Source of the DNA: Algoriphagus terrigena DSM 22685 | GTDB taxonomy: Bacteria > Bacteroidota > Bacteroidia > Cytophagales > Cyclobacteriaceae | DNA: 64,000 bases | Direction: 5' to 3' | Assembly: GCF_000429445.1 (NCBI RefSeq) | Contig: NZ_AUBW01000003.1 | Location: 124,001 to 188,000 of the forward strand | Shown here: positions 17,687 to 25,644 of the stretch, piece by piece | Layout: each line of letters opens with the position of its first letter | Position numbering within the stretch: the stretch's first letter is position 1 | Notes under the pieces: model-generated | Told to the model about the DNA's origin: nothing | The model's input: the letters and a program-made list of their open reading frames with translations, nothing else | Database searches by the model: none | Position numbers and translations under genes: made by a program

Positions 17687-18454
17687 TCATTTTATCATTC
17701 CTGATTTTTTGAGTTTTCTTTGCAGCTCATAAAAACATTGTTCCACATTGTCGCCTGTGAAAGGAATATATTGAAGTCCGGCAATATTCGAGAAATCTTC
17801 TGTTTCTGACTGTTTTAAGATGACCACTTTATCAAAGCCTAAACGACCTTGGAAGAGACAAGCTTCATGAATTACATTTTGTCTTGCTCTGCTTTTTCCT
17901 TCAGCTGTTTCATCCTCAGCTGTCATCATCAATATGGCAAATGATGATTTCTCTAGAAATCCTTCGAGTATATTGACAATGCTTTCACTTGTATGAGATT
18001 CACTTTCAAAAGTTAGCGTCTCAAGTTTAAAATCATCTTGTAGAAATAACTGCACCCTAGCCCACAATCTACTTCGTCCATGACCGATAAAAATATCTCC
18101 TCCACCTTTTGATGGTTTTTTAGTTTTTGGTTTTAGTTTGGAGATTTCACTTTGGATTTCCTCTGATGAGAGATTTTTAATTTGCTGAGATATTTGAAAT
18201 ATTCGTTTTACAATAGTTTGATTTTTGGAAGTTTCAGGTGGCGGAATATAGAATATTCCAGGAGTGGACCTGTATCTTTGAAAGAATTCTTCAATTTTTT
18301 CTGCAAAGACAACGGCATCTTTAATCTCGTTTTCATCAGTGAAATCAAGTTCTGCGAGTTTTTTTGCAAACGCTTGAATGGGTGCAAAGAACTTTAAGTC
18401 ACTTTTTACACTTTCCCATAAAGCCTCAGCTAAAAGTTGTAATTCTTTTATCAT
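17687..18454 (-). CDS. TIR-domain protein of the PF10137-like (Cap12/Pycsar-TIR) type
   Basis: A 255-aa protein with a helical N-terminal half (residues 1-110) and a C-terminal TIR-like nucleotide-binding domain (residues about 119-245). The domain starts DIFIGHGRSRLWARVQLFL, continues with SESIVNILEGFLEKSSFAIL and MMTAEDE, and contains SRARQNVIHEACLFQGRLGF. The glutamate E197 in the NVIHE motif is at the position of the catalytic Glu of NAD-cleaving TIRs in this family. Such domains act as NADases in CBASS and Pycsar anti-phage systems; no cyclase gene is adjacent, so this is a stand-alone or differently triggered version. It is convergent to the TIR-like pair and AT-rich like them. Confidence 0.82.
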   Translation of the reverse strand: MIKELQLLAEALWESVKSDLKFFAPIQAFAKKLAELDFTDENEIKDAVVFAEKIEEFFQRYRSTPGIFYIPPPETSKNQTIVKRIFQISQQIKNLSSEEIQSEISKLKPKTKKPSKGGGDIFIGHGRSRLWARVQLFLQDDFKLETLTFESESHTSESIVNILEGFLEKSSFAILMMTAEDETAEGKSRARQNVIHEACLFQGRLGFDKVVILKQSETEDFSNIAGLQYIPFTGDNVEQCFYELQRKLKKSGMIK

Positions 18455-18616
18455 AGTTTTATTCTCTCCAATCTTTTGTTTTTAACAAACTTCCCAAGTC
18501 CCCAATTTCTTTTCATGTCATTTGCCCGAAGAGTTCTCTCCCGGTACCGACTCCAAATTAACAATTTCGTCCAAGCTCCCCATGGTCCTCTGACTTATTT
18601 TGTTATAGATGCCCAT

Positions 18617-18647
18617 AAAAAAGTGTGGCGGCCGAAATCAGCCGCCA
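18617..18647 (-). terminator. Terminator of the creD-region membrane operon
   Basis: Stem TGGCGGC (18626-18632) with GCCGCCA (18641-18647). On the minus strand the hairpin is followed by CACTTTTTTATG. It lies 130 bp beyond the stop of the last operon gene and has the right polarity for it. Confidence 0.7.
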
Positions 18648-18735
18648 ATCTTGATGAATAATCAACCAAATTAACCTTACGATTTTTTAGCTTTCCGGGA
18701 CTTTCCAAAGAGTCAAAAGCTTCAAGTCTATACCG

Positions 18736-18766
18736 AACGGCTGTCGACTGTCGACCGTCGTCCGTT
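18736..18766. repeat. GTCGAC-rich intergenic repeat
   Basis: Reiterated (C)TGTCGAC/CGTC units flanked by AACGG and CCGTT. Short GTCGAC arrays of this type occur between genes in many Bacteroidetes (recollection, not searched). No coding potential. Confidence 0.4.
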
Positions 18767-18778
18767 GACTACTCCTTC

Positions 18779-20020
18779 CTATTCAAACCCGAACATCAGT
18801 GGAAATAAAAACAACACCACGGCTGTCCAGAACATGTAGATCGGCAGGTACACCACAATAGTTTTTCCCACTTCTTCCAGTGCCGCTTTCTTCGTGGCAG
18901 TTTGGTAGAGCTTCCATGTGATCATCAAGAGATGGATCAAAATCAGGATATTTCCTCCCAGCACTGCCATTCGGTTTGGGGTGATTCCCCACTCAGAAAT
19001 CCGGAAAATGATCGCTGAAAGAGCGACTCCGTTGACCACCACAGTCACGACGGAAAGGAGCATTAAAATCCAGATACCGGAGTAGTCCTCTTTTTTGGTG
19101 GAACTCTCGGCGACGGAAAAGAAGATCAAAGCAATCACTCCGATCAAGACCACATTGAAAAGCATCAGGAATTCCCGGTCGTTGTATGGATCTTTGCCGG
19201 TCGCAGCAATAGCAACCAGATAGACTACCAATATCACCAACACCAGCGGACTGAAGATCTTGGCAATCACCGGAGATACCTTGTTGACCAACTGGGGATT
19301 GGTGTAGGTGAGGTAAACGCCCAGGATCGGAATCGCCGGCAGACCAAAAGCCGCTACATAATCACCCCAAAACTCTTCGATGTGGACGTCGATCAAAAGA
19401 AACAAGTTGATGGTGATGGCGCTGAGCAGCCCCGCTCCAATGCCGATCAGGACGGACATGACCGCAGCTTCTCCATTAAATCTCAGGTAGCTCAGGCGGT
19501 TTTTCCAGTTCAGGAGATCCGGTCCGGAGTATGCCGCACCCAGCAGTCCCCAAAGAATCAGCGGCAGGTGGATGCAGGCCAGGATCAGCGTGTCGGTATC
19601 TTTCCCCGGCAGGGAATTGATGTAAACCAATGAGATGCCCGTAATTCCTGTAAGAATGGAAATAGCATTTAATGACAGCTTGTTTTTCCAGGCAAAGAAG
19701 GCTGTGATCACGGGAAGGACGATGAAACTGATATTTCTGGAATAGAAAAACTCTTCATCAACGGAGAAGATCTCTGGGATTTTGGCCAAGATTCCGGCAA
19801 CCAAGATTCCAAGAACTATCCAGAGCAGTTCTTTTTTGGAGCCCCAAGAGATGGCTTCTGATTCTTCTTTCAGGCGTTCGTGCCAAAATTGCGCAACTTT
19901 ATTTCCTTTGAGATCTGGATATACTTGGCCAAACGATTCTTTGAAGCCGGATTTATTTCTTCTGTAAAGATTTTCCAGATATGCTGGATCATCGATGTGA
20001 ATTATGATTTCTTCATGCAT
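18779..20020 (-). CDS. Polytopic membrane protein (DUF4153-like)
   Basis: A protein of 413 aa from the ATG at 20020 (MHEEIIIHIDDPAYLENLYR), which is preferred over the upstream frame start because the hydrophilic N-terminal segment then begins cleanly. A cytoplasmic domain of about 70 residues (NKVAQFWHERLKEESEAI) is followed by roughly 11-12 hydrophobic helices (LLWIVLGILVAGILAKI, FIVLPVITAFFAW, MLLSVVTVVVNGVALSAII, IYMFWTAVVLFLFPLMFG). The pattern resembles DUF4153 proteins of Bacteroidetes. No transport motif is recognised. It is the last gene of the operon running from 23535. Confidence 0.7.
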   Translation of the reverse strand: MHEEIIIHIDDPAYLENLYRRNKSGFKESFGQVYPDLKGNKVAQFWHERLKEESEAISWGSKKELLWIVLGILVAGILAKIPEIFSVDEEFFYSRNISFIVLPVITAFFAWKNKLSLNAISILTGITGISLVYINSLPGKDTDTLILACIHLPLILWGLLGAAYSGPDLLNWKNRLSYLRFNGEAAVMSVLIGIGAGLLSAITINLFLLIDVHIEEFWGDYVAAFGLPAIPILGVYLTYTNPQLVNKVSPVIAKIFSPLVLVILVVYLVAIAATGKDPYNDREFLMLFNVVLIGVIALIFFSVAESSTKKEDYSGIWILMLLSVVTVVVNGVALSAIIFRISEWGITPNRMAVLGGNILILIHLLMITWKLYQTATKKAALEEVGKTIVVYLPIYMFWTAVVLFLFPLMFGFE

Positions 20021-20082
20021 GATTTTATGAGTTAAAGATTGTGTCAACGATTTTTTATAGAGAGTTAGTTTGATCATGTACG

Positions 20083-20808
20083 TTACATTCTACTTGATTC
20101 GAGATTTTCCAAGCATTTGTCCAGGGGATTTCCAACGGTATGGATGCACTCGCAAAATTCAAATCCGGCTTCCTCGTTTTCTGTGTCTATAAATTGGGAT
20201 TTGCAGTCTGAAAGGGAATTTTGTGGCATCACCTCATGTCCAAAAAGAGAGAACCAAATGAAGAAAGCCATGGTGGAAATCACTCCGGCAAAGAACAGGA
20301 ATGGGAATTTTTTCTCGTATTTCACAGGCTTTGCCAGGCTTACTTCTTTCGAATAGCGGTGGAATGGCAAGATGTATTTGAGTTTATCGTAATGCCAGGC
20401 TAGGAGATACAGGTTTGCCAAAACCATCAAAGGCGAAGTCATGTAAGAGCCTACAAAGCGAACCGCATAAGAAAGCACCCAGATGTTAACAATGATGGGA
20501 AGGTATAGCAATGCGCCTACTAAAACTGTGCGGGGAATTAGGAGTAAGAGGGCGGCTAATATTTGGGCATAGCCGATGAAGGTGTAGTAATACCCCGTGT
20601 GATGTAATGCTTCCAGGTAAGAACCCATGGGGTGTATCACGGATAGGCCGCTGGCAAACCGTTCTCCCAGGATTTTCACCATACCGGCTACGATAAATGC
20701 ATAGGCGAGCAGGATTCTGCATACGAGTTGGAATATCCAGTGCCATCTGTTTTTCTTGATCTGGAAATAGTAGGATTCCAGCGCATTGGGTTGTTCTGAA
20801 TCGGCCAT
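20083..20808 (-). CDS. DoxX-like membrane protein
   Basis: A protein of 241 aa from ATG 20808 (MADSEQPNALESYYFQIKKN). It has four to five membrane helices, with the DoxX/MauE-like opening LLAYAFIVAGMVKILGERFA and FIGYAQILAALLLLIPRTVL, then a fifth helix FLFFAGVISTMAFFIWF. It ends in a hydrophilic, Cys-containing tail (DCKSQF, FEFCECIHTV). DoxX relatives are linked to oxidative stress and thiol chemistry, and the tail cysteines may matter. It is the second-last gene of the creD operon. Confidence 0.75.
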   Translation of the reverse strand: MADSEQPNALESYYFQIKKNRWHWIFQLVCRILLAYAFIVAGMVKILGERFASGLSVIHPMGSYLEALHHTGYYYTFIGYAQILAALLLLIPRTVLVGALLYLPIIVNIWVLSYAVRFVGSYMTSPLMVLANLYLLAWHYDKLKYILPFHRYSKEVSLAKPVKYEKKFPFLFFAGVISTMAFFIWFSLFGHEVMPQNSLSDCKSQFIDTENEEAGFEFCECIHTVGNPLDKCLENLESSRM

Positions 20809-20866
20809 CGTGTTTTTCCGCTTCTTTAAGTTCAGTTGAATAAATTCACAAAGTTTTTTGGGCGCC

Positions 20867-21193
20867 TCAATCAAAGCGTCCTGACAGGCTGAAGGCGAGC
20901 ACGGCGGCCATCCAGAGCGCGACGAAATAGAATATCGTGCTGAAGATGATGGCGATCAGTTTTTGCTTTCCGTAGGGAAACCAGACAAAGCCCATCAGGT
21001 AGAAGATCACACCGCCGAAAGCCCCACCCAAAGGGATGAGCGTGAGCGGAGCCAGCATCCAGGATTCGAAAACATCCTCTTTGGTAAGGATGATAAATAG
21101 GAGCAGAGCCAAGGGAGCAAATGCTCCGAGTAGCGCGGGAAGAGCCAATGCCTTTAGCTCGATTCCGAATGGAGTTTGATTTCGGGGATTCAT
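20867..21193 (-). CDS. Small three-helix membrane protein
   Basis: A 108-aa protein with three or four hydrophobic segments (PALLGAFAPLALLLFIIL, LTLIPLGGAFGGVIFYLMGFV, LIAIIFSTIFYFVALWMAAVLAFSL). No family is recognised. It lies between creD and the DoxX-like gene in the same operon, with 51-58 bp gaps. Confidence 0.7.
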   Translation of the reverse strand: MNPRNQTPFGIELKALALPALLGAFAPLALLLFIILTKEDVFESWMLAPLTLIPLGGAFGGVIFYLMGFVWFPYGKQKLIAIIFSTIFYFVALWMAAVLAFSLSGRFD

Positions 21194-21244
21194 AAGTTTG
21201 TTTTTTGATGGTTTGAATGCGTGGGATTTATATACTATCTCTGA

Positions 21245-22576
21245 TTAGTTTTTATACCAGTCGATCTTTCTGGAGATAAACATGGTTGTGGCCAGTGCAA
21301 TGAAGAGACCTATACTGCCGATCAAGAGGGCATATTCTTGCTGCCTCACGATCACGAAGATGAAGGTGTAGAAGACGATAAGAATCCCTGAAAACAGTGC
21401 TGTGGTCTTGAGTTTGTCAAATAGGCTTTTGGCGTAGAGAGCCAAGAGTCCCACCGTTGCGGTGCTTGCCAGGAGGTATGCTAATTTGAACCCCAACTGT
21501 TCTGAGAGGGCAATCAAAAGCGTGTAATACAAGACCAGCGAAAAACCGACTAAGGTGTACTGAAGCGGATGGATTCGTTTTTTTGTGAAAATCTCCATGA
21601 GAAAAAGCGACAGAAAACTCAGGATGATGATCAAAACAGCATACTTGGAAGTCCGGACACTTTGCTGGTATTGATCCGCTGGGAGCTTCAGCGAAAGACC
21701 AAAAGAACTGTTTTCTACAGCGGGAATCTTTCCCCGGAACTCCTGTCCAAAAGGACGGTTGAAGTGCAGGATTTTCCACTGGCTGGTAAAACTTGAGTCT
21801 GTCAATTCTCTGGATTCCGGTAGGAACTCGCCCTGAAAACTTGGGCTCGGCCAGTTTCCCTTGAGTTCTAATTGGGTGGTTTTGCCGACAGGCGACACCT
21901 GAAACTCGCGGCTGCCTTTCACTTTCAATTTGCCTGAGAACCGAAGGTCGACATTTGTCGAATCCAAGTCCAGTGGGATTTGGAGGCCTTTTAGCTGTGT
22001 TTTTTCATCAGAAAATGGTTCAGCGGTGTAGTCGATCCCATTAAGTTGAAGCTTGGGATTTTCTCCGATTCCTCTGAGGTCCGAAAGTCCGATGAAGAGC
22101 GAGGCCTGATCCCATAGAATTTGGTCGGATTGAAGATCGAGCTTTTCCAGTTTCAGAGGTAGAAAATGGGCTTTCAAATCCAAATCTCCGGAATAGACCG
22201 CCACGTCGAATATCCCGCGGTGTAACAACTGAACATCCAAATCCCCCAGAATGTCGAGGGTTTCAGGAAAGAAGTAAGCCGTGTTGAGCTCCCGGATAGT
22301 TTTCTTCTCACCCGAGGATTCCACCTCCTTTATTTGATAATAGGGGACGCCAAGGAACGGGCCGATCAGTGTCTGGGACCTGGACCATTTGGCACTGATT
22401 TCTTCTTCGGCTTCTTGCAATCGGGTTTGACGTTCATCTATCAAGTCAAGTGTCATGGATTGAGGGATGAGGAGAATAAGCACGATGAAGCCAATGACCA
22501 ACAGCTTGAGACTGATCGATCTATTGATCCAGAGCTGGGTTTTTTCTAAAATTGATGGGCCAGTTTGATTTTCCAT
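21245..22576 (-). CDS. creD: CreD-family inner membrane protein
   Basis: A protein of 443 aa from ATG 22576, the usual CreD length (about 450). It has an N-terminal membrane helix (LKLLVIGFIVLILLIPQSM) followed by the family signature LIDERQTRLQEAEEEISAKW and GPFLGVPY. A large periplasmic domain follows, and then five to six helices from ISVRTSKYAVLIIIL-like sequence onward, including HPLQYTLVGFSLVLYYTLLI, which is highly typical of CreD. CreD affects envelope stress and colicin E2 tolerance in enterobacteria; its Bacteroidetes role is unknown. The start codon lies 10 bp from a strong inverted-repeat operator, and the regulator gene lies directly upstream. Confidence 0.92.
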   Translation of the reverse strand: MENQTGPSILEKTQLWINRSISLKLLVIGFIVLILLIPQSMTLDLIDERQTRLQEAEEEISAKWSRSQTLIGPFLGVPYYQIKEVESSGEKKTIRELNTAYFFPETLDILGDLDVQLLHRGIFDVAVYSGDLDLKAHFLPLKLEKLDLQSDQILWDQASLFIGLSDLRGIGENPKLQLNGIDYTAEPFSDEKTQLKGLQIPLDLDSTNVDLRFSGKLKVKGSREFQVSPVGKTTQLELKGNWPSPSFQGEFLPESRELTDSSFTSQWKILHFNRPFGQEFRGKIPAVENSSFGLSLKLPADQYQQSVRTSKYAVLIIILSFLSLFLMEIFTKKRIHPLQYTLVGFSLVLYYTLLIALSEQLGFKLAYLLASTATVGLLALYAKSLFDKLKTTALFSGILIVFYTFIFVIVRQQEYALLIGSIGLFIALATTMFISRKIDWYKN

Positions 22577-22586
22577 AGGAGTTTTT

Positions 22587-22611
22587 AAAAGTACTTTGAT
22601 TTTCAAAGTGA
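22587..22611 (-). promoter_or_regulatory. Inverted-repeat operator upstream of creD
   Basis: AAAAGTACTTTG-N5-CAAAGTGA, containing the perfect dyad ACTTTG-N5-CAAAGT, ends 10 bp before the creD ATG. The same sequence with one base changed outside the spacer occurs at 23540-23564. It is a likely binding site of the winged-helix regulator encoded at 22626-22919. Confidence 0.75.
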
Positions 22612-22625
22612 GTGAATAAATTTTT

Positions 22626-22919
22626 TTAGGTTTTGTTGGCTTTAATCAAATTTTCAAGGAATTCGAGGTGGGACTGAAAGGCCGCTTTGCCTTCTTCAGT
22701 CGCCGAATAATTGGTCAATGGCTTCCGTCCTGCAAAGGATTTTTCCACCCGGATGTACGCGGCATTTTCAAGGTTCCGAAGATGCGAGGCGAGATTGCCG
22801 TCAGTCACCTCCAGGAGTTCCTTGAAGGAATTGAAATCAAACTGCTCGTTGACCATCAGGATGGACATCACACGCAGTCGGATCACATTTTCAAAAGCCT
22901 TGTCGTAAGTCCCCTTCAC
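22626..22919 (-). CDS. Winged-helix transcriptional regulator (ArsR/MarR-like, HTH_34 type)
   Basis: A 97-aa one-domain DNA-binding protein. It reads FENVIRLRVMSILMVNEQFD (helix 1), FNSFKELLEVTDGNLASHLR (recognition helix-turn-helix) and IRVEKSFAGRKPLTNYSAT (wing with the KPxTxY motif), then a dimerisation helix. Small regulators of this type commonly accompany creD and 7-TM-like membrane proteins in Bacteroidetes. Its start is 1 bp beyond the stop of the preceding gene at 22921, so the two are tightly coupled. It probably represses through the two identical operators flanking it. No effector domain is present; the signal is unknown. Confidence 0.88.
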   Translation of the reverse strand: MKGTYDKAFENVIRLRVMSILMVNEQFDFNSFKELLEVTDGNLASHLRNLENAAYIRVEKSFAGRKPLTNYSATEEGKAAFQSHLEFLENLIKANKT

Positions 22920-22920
22920 G

Positions 22921-23535
22921 TTATCGGTCGTATTTGTAATACATCATGGAACCGTAGATCACATGCAGGATCCCAAATCCCAGAGCCCAGCAGATCAGTC
23001 CGTATTCGTGGTGGAAAGCGGCAATCAAGCCCAGAATCAATTGGCCCAGTCCAAGATTTTTGATTTCGCTCAGGGTAAAATGCGATGCGTTGATCAATCC
23101 AAGTCCGTAGAATACCAAGGTCGTAGCCGCTATGAGATGAAAGTAACCTTCGTGGATCAGGGCAAATGAAAAAAGTCCGCCGCTAATCACCGGGATAAAT
23201 AAGGCAAGCATGAATCGCTTACTCGCTGACGACCAGAACTTGTGGGAGTTTTTTTGACTTTTCTTTCGGCTGAGCAGAAAAGCCGAGCCCAACGCCAGTA
23301 GCAAGATCACCCCTGCAAGAAGCAGCATATTGTTCATCAGTTCGCTTCCGTGCATCTCGGTGGCGCCCTGACTATAGGAGGTCTCGAGGAAATAAATCCA
23401 GTACCACACGATCCCCGCGCCGACTAGGGCGTAGATCCCTGCCAGTACTCCCGCCAGTCCATTGAGCGAAAGGAAACGGGTACTCCGCTCCATCATAGAC
23501 TTGATGTCTGCTAATTCTTGTTCCGGTTTTCTCAT
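22921..23535 (-). CDS. Membrane protein, first gene of the creD operon
   Basis: A protein of 204 aa from ATG 23535 (MRKPEQELADIKSMMERSTR), chosen because the operator at 23540-23564 lies just upstream and the longer frame has no typical start. Six hydrophobic helices are visible (LNGLAGVLAGIYALVGAGIV, MLLLAGVILLLALGSAFLL, FMLALFIPVISGGLFSFALI, LIAATTLVFYGLGLINAS, LGQLILGLIAAFHHEYGLI and ICWALGFGILHVIYGSM). Proteins of this kind are regularly paired with the HTH_34 regulator in Bacteroidetes; the function is unknown and it may be the sensor partner of the regulator. Confidence 0.78.
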   Translation of the reverse strand: MRKPEQELADIKSMMERSTRFLSLNGLAGVLAGIYALVGAGIVWYWIYFLETSYSQGATEMHGSELMNNMLLLAGVILLLALGSAFLLSRKKSQKNSHKFWSSASKRFMLALFIPVISGGLFSFALIHEGYFHLIAATTLVFYGLGLINASHFTLSEIKNLGLGQLILGLIAAFHHEYGLICWALGFGILHVIYGSMMYYKYDR

Positions 23536-23539
23536 ATCG

Positions 23540-23564
23540 AAAAGTACTTTGTAATGCAAAGTAA
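23540..23564 (-). promoter_or_regulatory. Inverted-repeat operator at the head of the membrane operon
   Basis: AAAAGTACTTTG-N5-CAAAGTAA, the same dyad as at 22587-22611, ends 4 bp before the ATG at 23535. On the minus strand its TTACTTTG is close to the Bacteroidetes -7 element, so binding could block the promoter. Confidence 0.75.
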
Positions 23565-23772
23565 ATGAAGTTTTCTGAATTTGATTCCAGGCGTGAAAAA
23601 AAATCTGAAAGTGGGAGGAGCCGAAGTTTTTCACTTCTGATTACCTCTCATCCAAAAAGGCAGTTGAACGGCGAATCATTCCCTTGCTTAAATTGGATTT
23701 GCTGAGAAGAATTGCGTTCTTTTTAGCCTCTTTTAGAAGTCTTATTTTCAAAGCAACAAACTCTCTTTTTTG

Positions 23773-25128
23773 ATGGAAAAAAATAAGCTGTCCAATGCCG
23801 ATTGCCTGGATTTGGAACTGGTCTGGTTTCAGGAGCTGCTATTGCTTCGGGGAAAGATCACCTTTGAGCAAAGCGCCGAAGAGTCCCAAATCGAAGAGCT
23901 CAGCCTGCCGGATTTTGGCGATTCGGATTCGAACTATGCCCACCTGGTCAATGAACACGGGATGGGAATGGAGGAAAGGCTGGTGTTGCTGCTTTCCCTT
24001 TTGCCCCATATCAAGCCGCATCTGCTCGATATTCTCCACATCAAAAACCAGACGTATGATACCCCATTCACGGAGTTTGGGGGCATAAAGGGCGAGAAGC
24101 ATCGGGGGTTTCTTCCGACTGGTGAGACAGCGGTCTTCCTGTTAGCGGGTTCCGATCTCAAAAAGAGATTTCAGCTTTTGAGACTATTTGAGCGGTCTCA
24201 TTTTTTCGCAAAGCATAAGATCCTCTCACTGGAAGGCACCTCTCGGGACGAACCTTATCTCAGCGGCGTTTTGAAAATCTCCAAAGAATATCTGAGCCTT
24301 TTGACCACGGGAGAGGCATTTAAACCGGACTTTGACGTTGATTTTCCTGCCAAAAGGATTTCTACGGATCAGGAGTGGTCAGACTTGGTCATCGGCGAAG
24401 AGGTACTTCAGGGCGTGAAGGAAATCCAAAACTGGCTGGTTCATGGGCATCGGCTGAAAAACGACTTCAAGTTTGGTCGGAGAATCAAGCCCGGGTTTCG
24501 TGCACTTTTCACCGGCCCTCCGGGTACGGGGAAGACGCTGACCGCGACGCTGCTTGGGAAGGCCTGTCAGCTGGACGTGTACCGGATTGACCTGTCTATG
24601 GTCGTGTCCAAGTACATCGGAGAGACGGAGAAAAATCTCTCTAGAGTCTTTGACCTTGCCGAAAACAAAAACTGGATTTTGTTTTTTGACGAGGCCGACG
24701 CGCTCTTTGGAAAAAGGAGCCAAACCTCCGACTCACACGACCGCTACGCCAATCAGGAAGTGTCTTATTTGTTACAGCGGATTGAGGATTTTGACGGGCT
24801 TGTCATCCTGTGTTCCAACTACAAAAATAACATCGACGAGGCCTTTTTCAGAAGGTTTCAACTGGTGGTCGACTTTGACCTTCCGGACTATTATCAACGG
24901 CTGAAAATCTGGGAGTCCGCACTCTTGGGTGAGTTTGAATACGAAGCCGAAGTCAGTCTACATCTACTCGCAGAAAAGTATGAATTGACCGCCGCGGCGA
25001 TCGTCAATATATTACATTTCTGCCTGCTGAAAACATTAAAAAGAGGCGAGGTGAAAATAAGGCAACGGGATATATTACAGGCGATCCGACTGGAGCGGGT
25101 GAAGGAGGGAAAGAGTATTGTCCACTAA
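23773..25128 (+). CDS. eCIS-associated AAA+ ATPase (Afp15/Pvc15-like)
   Basis: A protein of 451 aa from ATG 23773 (a TTG precedes it by one codon). The N-terminal half (residues 1-200) is family-specific. The C-terminal half is an AAA+ module: Walker A GPPGTGKT at about 248-255, Walker B ILFFDEADALFG with D306/E307, the sensor region VILCSNYKNNID, and the arginine-finger-like FFRRFQ. In AFP and PVC the equivalent ATPase is needed for particle assembly, probably by helping load or fold tail components. It is the first gene of the cluster, separated from the rest by a small minus-strand gene, so it probably has its own promoter in the 237-bp divergent gap. Confidence 0.9.
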   Translation: MEKNKLSNADCLDLELVWFQELLLLRGKITFEQSAEESQIEELSLPDFGDSDSNYAHLVNEHGMGMEERLVLLLSLLPHIKPHLLDILHIKNQTYDTPFTEFGGIKGEKHRGFLPTGETAVFLLAGSDLKKRFQLLRLFERSHFFAKHKILSLEGTSRDEPYLSGVLKISKEYLSLLTTGEAFKPDFDVDFPAKRISTDQEWSDLVIGEEVLQGVKEIQNWLVHGHRLKNDFKFGRRIKPGFRALFTGPPGTGKTLTATLLGKACQLDVYRIDLSMVVSKYIGETEKNLSRVFDLAENKNWILFFDEADALFGKRSQTSDSHDRYANQEVSYLLQRIEDFDGLVILCSNYKNNIDEAFFRRFQLVVDFDLPDYYQRLKIWESALLGEFEYEAEVSLHLLAEKYELTAAAIVNILHFCLLKTLKRGEVKIRQRDILQAIRLERVKEGKSIVH

Positions 25129-25141
25129 CGCTCGGTATTCG

Positions 25142-25483
25142 CTATTGTTTGAATACATATTCTACGACGATGTCTTCGTTTTTGGAGCTTTGTTTTTTCT
25201 GAAGTCCTTCGAGGAGATTTCTAAGAGCGAGATTTTCCCGGTCCTCCCGGTCGACCTTCTCACTCAATTCAAGATTGATCTTTCGGATTTCGAGTAGCTC
25301 TTTCTCAAGCTGATAAACGATCTCATCCCTGCTCGCCAATTCCCTTTGGAGAGCGATTTTCTCGAGATTTAACTGGTCAACGGAATTCTGTAAAAAAATT
25401 TCTTTTCCACGGTAATTTTTTTTCAAAAAGATAAATCCGGCCAAGAGGAAAATTGATAGGATAAATGGCAAAAATGAATACAT
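25142..25483 (-). CDS. Small membrane-anchored coiled-coil protein inside the eCIS cluster
   Basis: A 113-aa protein. Residues 1-20 are a membrane helix (MYSFLPFILSIFLLAGFIFL). Residues about 30-100 form a continuous heptad-rich coiled coil (LQRELASRDEIVYQLEKELL and LSEKVDREDRENLALRNLL), ending in the polar tail EDIVVEYVFKQ. It is the only minus-strand gene in the cluster, convergent with the ATPase (13-bp gap) and divergent from the main operon. No homologous family is recognised. It may be an unrelated insertion or a membrane factor for assembly or anchoring; the sequence does not decide. Confidence 0.65.
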   Translation of the reverse strand: MYSFLPFILSIFLLAGFIFLKKNYRGKEIFLQNSVDQLNLEKIALQRELASRDEIVYQLEKELLEIRKINLELSEKVDREDRENLALRNLLEGLQKKQSSKNEDIVVEYVFKQ

Positions 25484-25644
25484 AACCTGTTATTTGTTTG
25501 CTTTTGTTAATTAATTGAATGTTATTGAAGCCACGAACTAATTTGCTTTTATAGGCTTATTTTTCTAATATAAACACTCTTTAGATATTATTATCAGGGT
25601 TACTCCTGCTTTCTTTTTTCTGTTAGACTTTTATTTAAATTAGA
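25484..25644. promoter_or_regulatory. Probable promoter region of the main eCIS operon
   Basis: A 161-bp AT-rich gap between the divergent coiled-coil gene and the first gene of the 24-kb plus-strand run. Because the downstream genes are almost contiguous, a main promoter is expected here. No exact TTG-N19-TAnnTTTG pair was found, so the position is unresolved. Confidence 0.5.

Larger units (their letters stand above)
18455..18778. other. Gene-poor gap with terminator and GTCGAC repeat
   Basis: 324 bp with no convincing gene; a 61-codon plus-strand frame at 18476-18661 has no recognisable content and reads through the terminator hairpin. The gap holds the terminator of the membrane operon (listed separately) and, at 18736-18766, the GTCGAC-rich sequence bracketed by AACGG/CCGTT that resembles dispersed Bacteroidetes intergenic repeats. 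Confidence 0.5.

Noticed and set aside
18476..18661. 61-codon plus-strand frame between the TIR gene and the membrane operon
   Set aside because: Composed of non-coding gap sequence including a terminator hairpin; no family resemblance.
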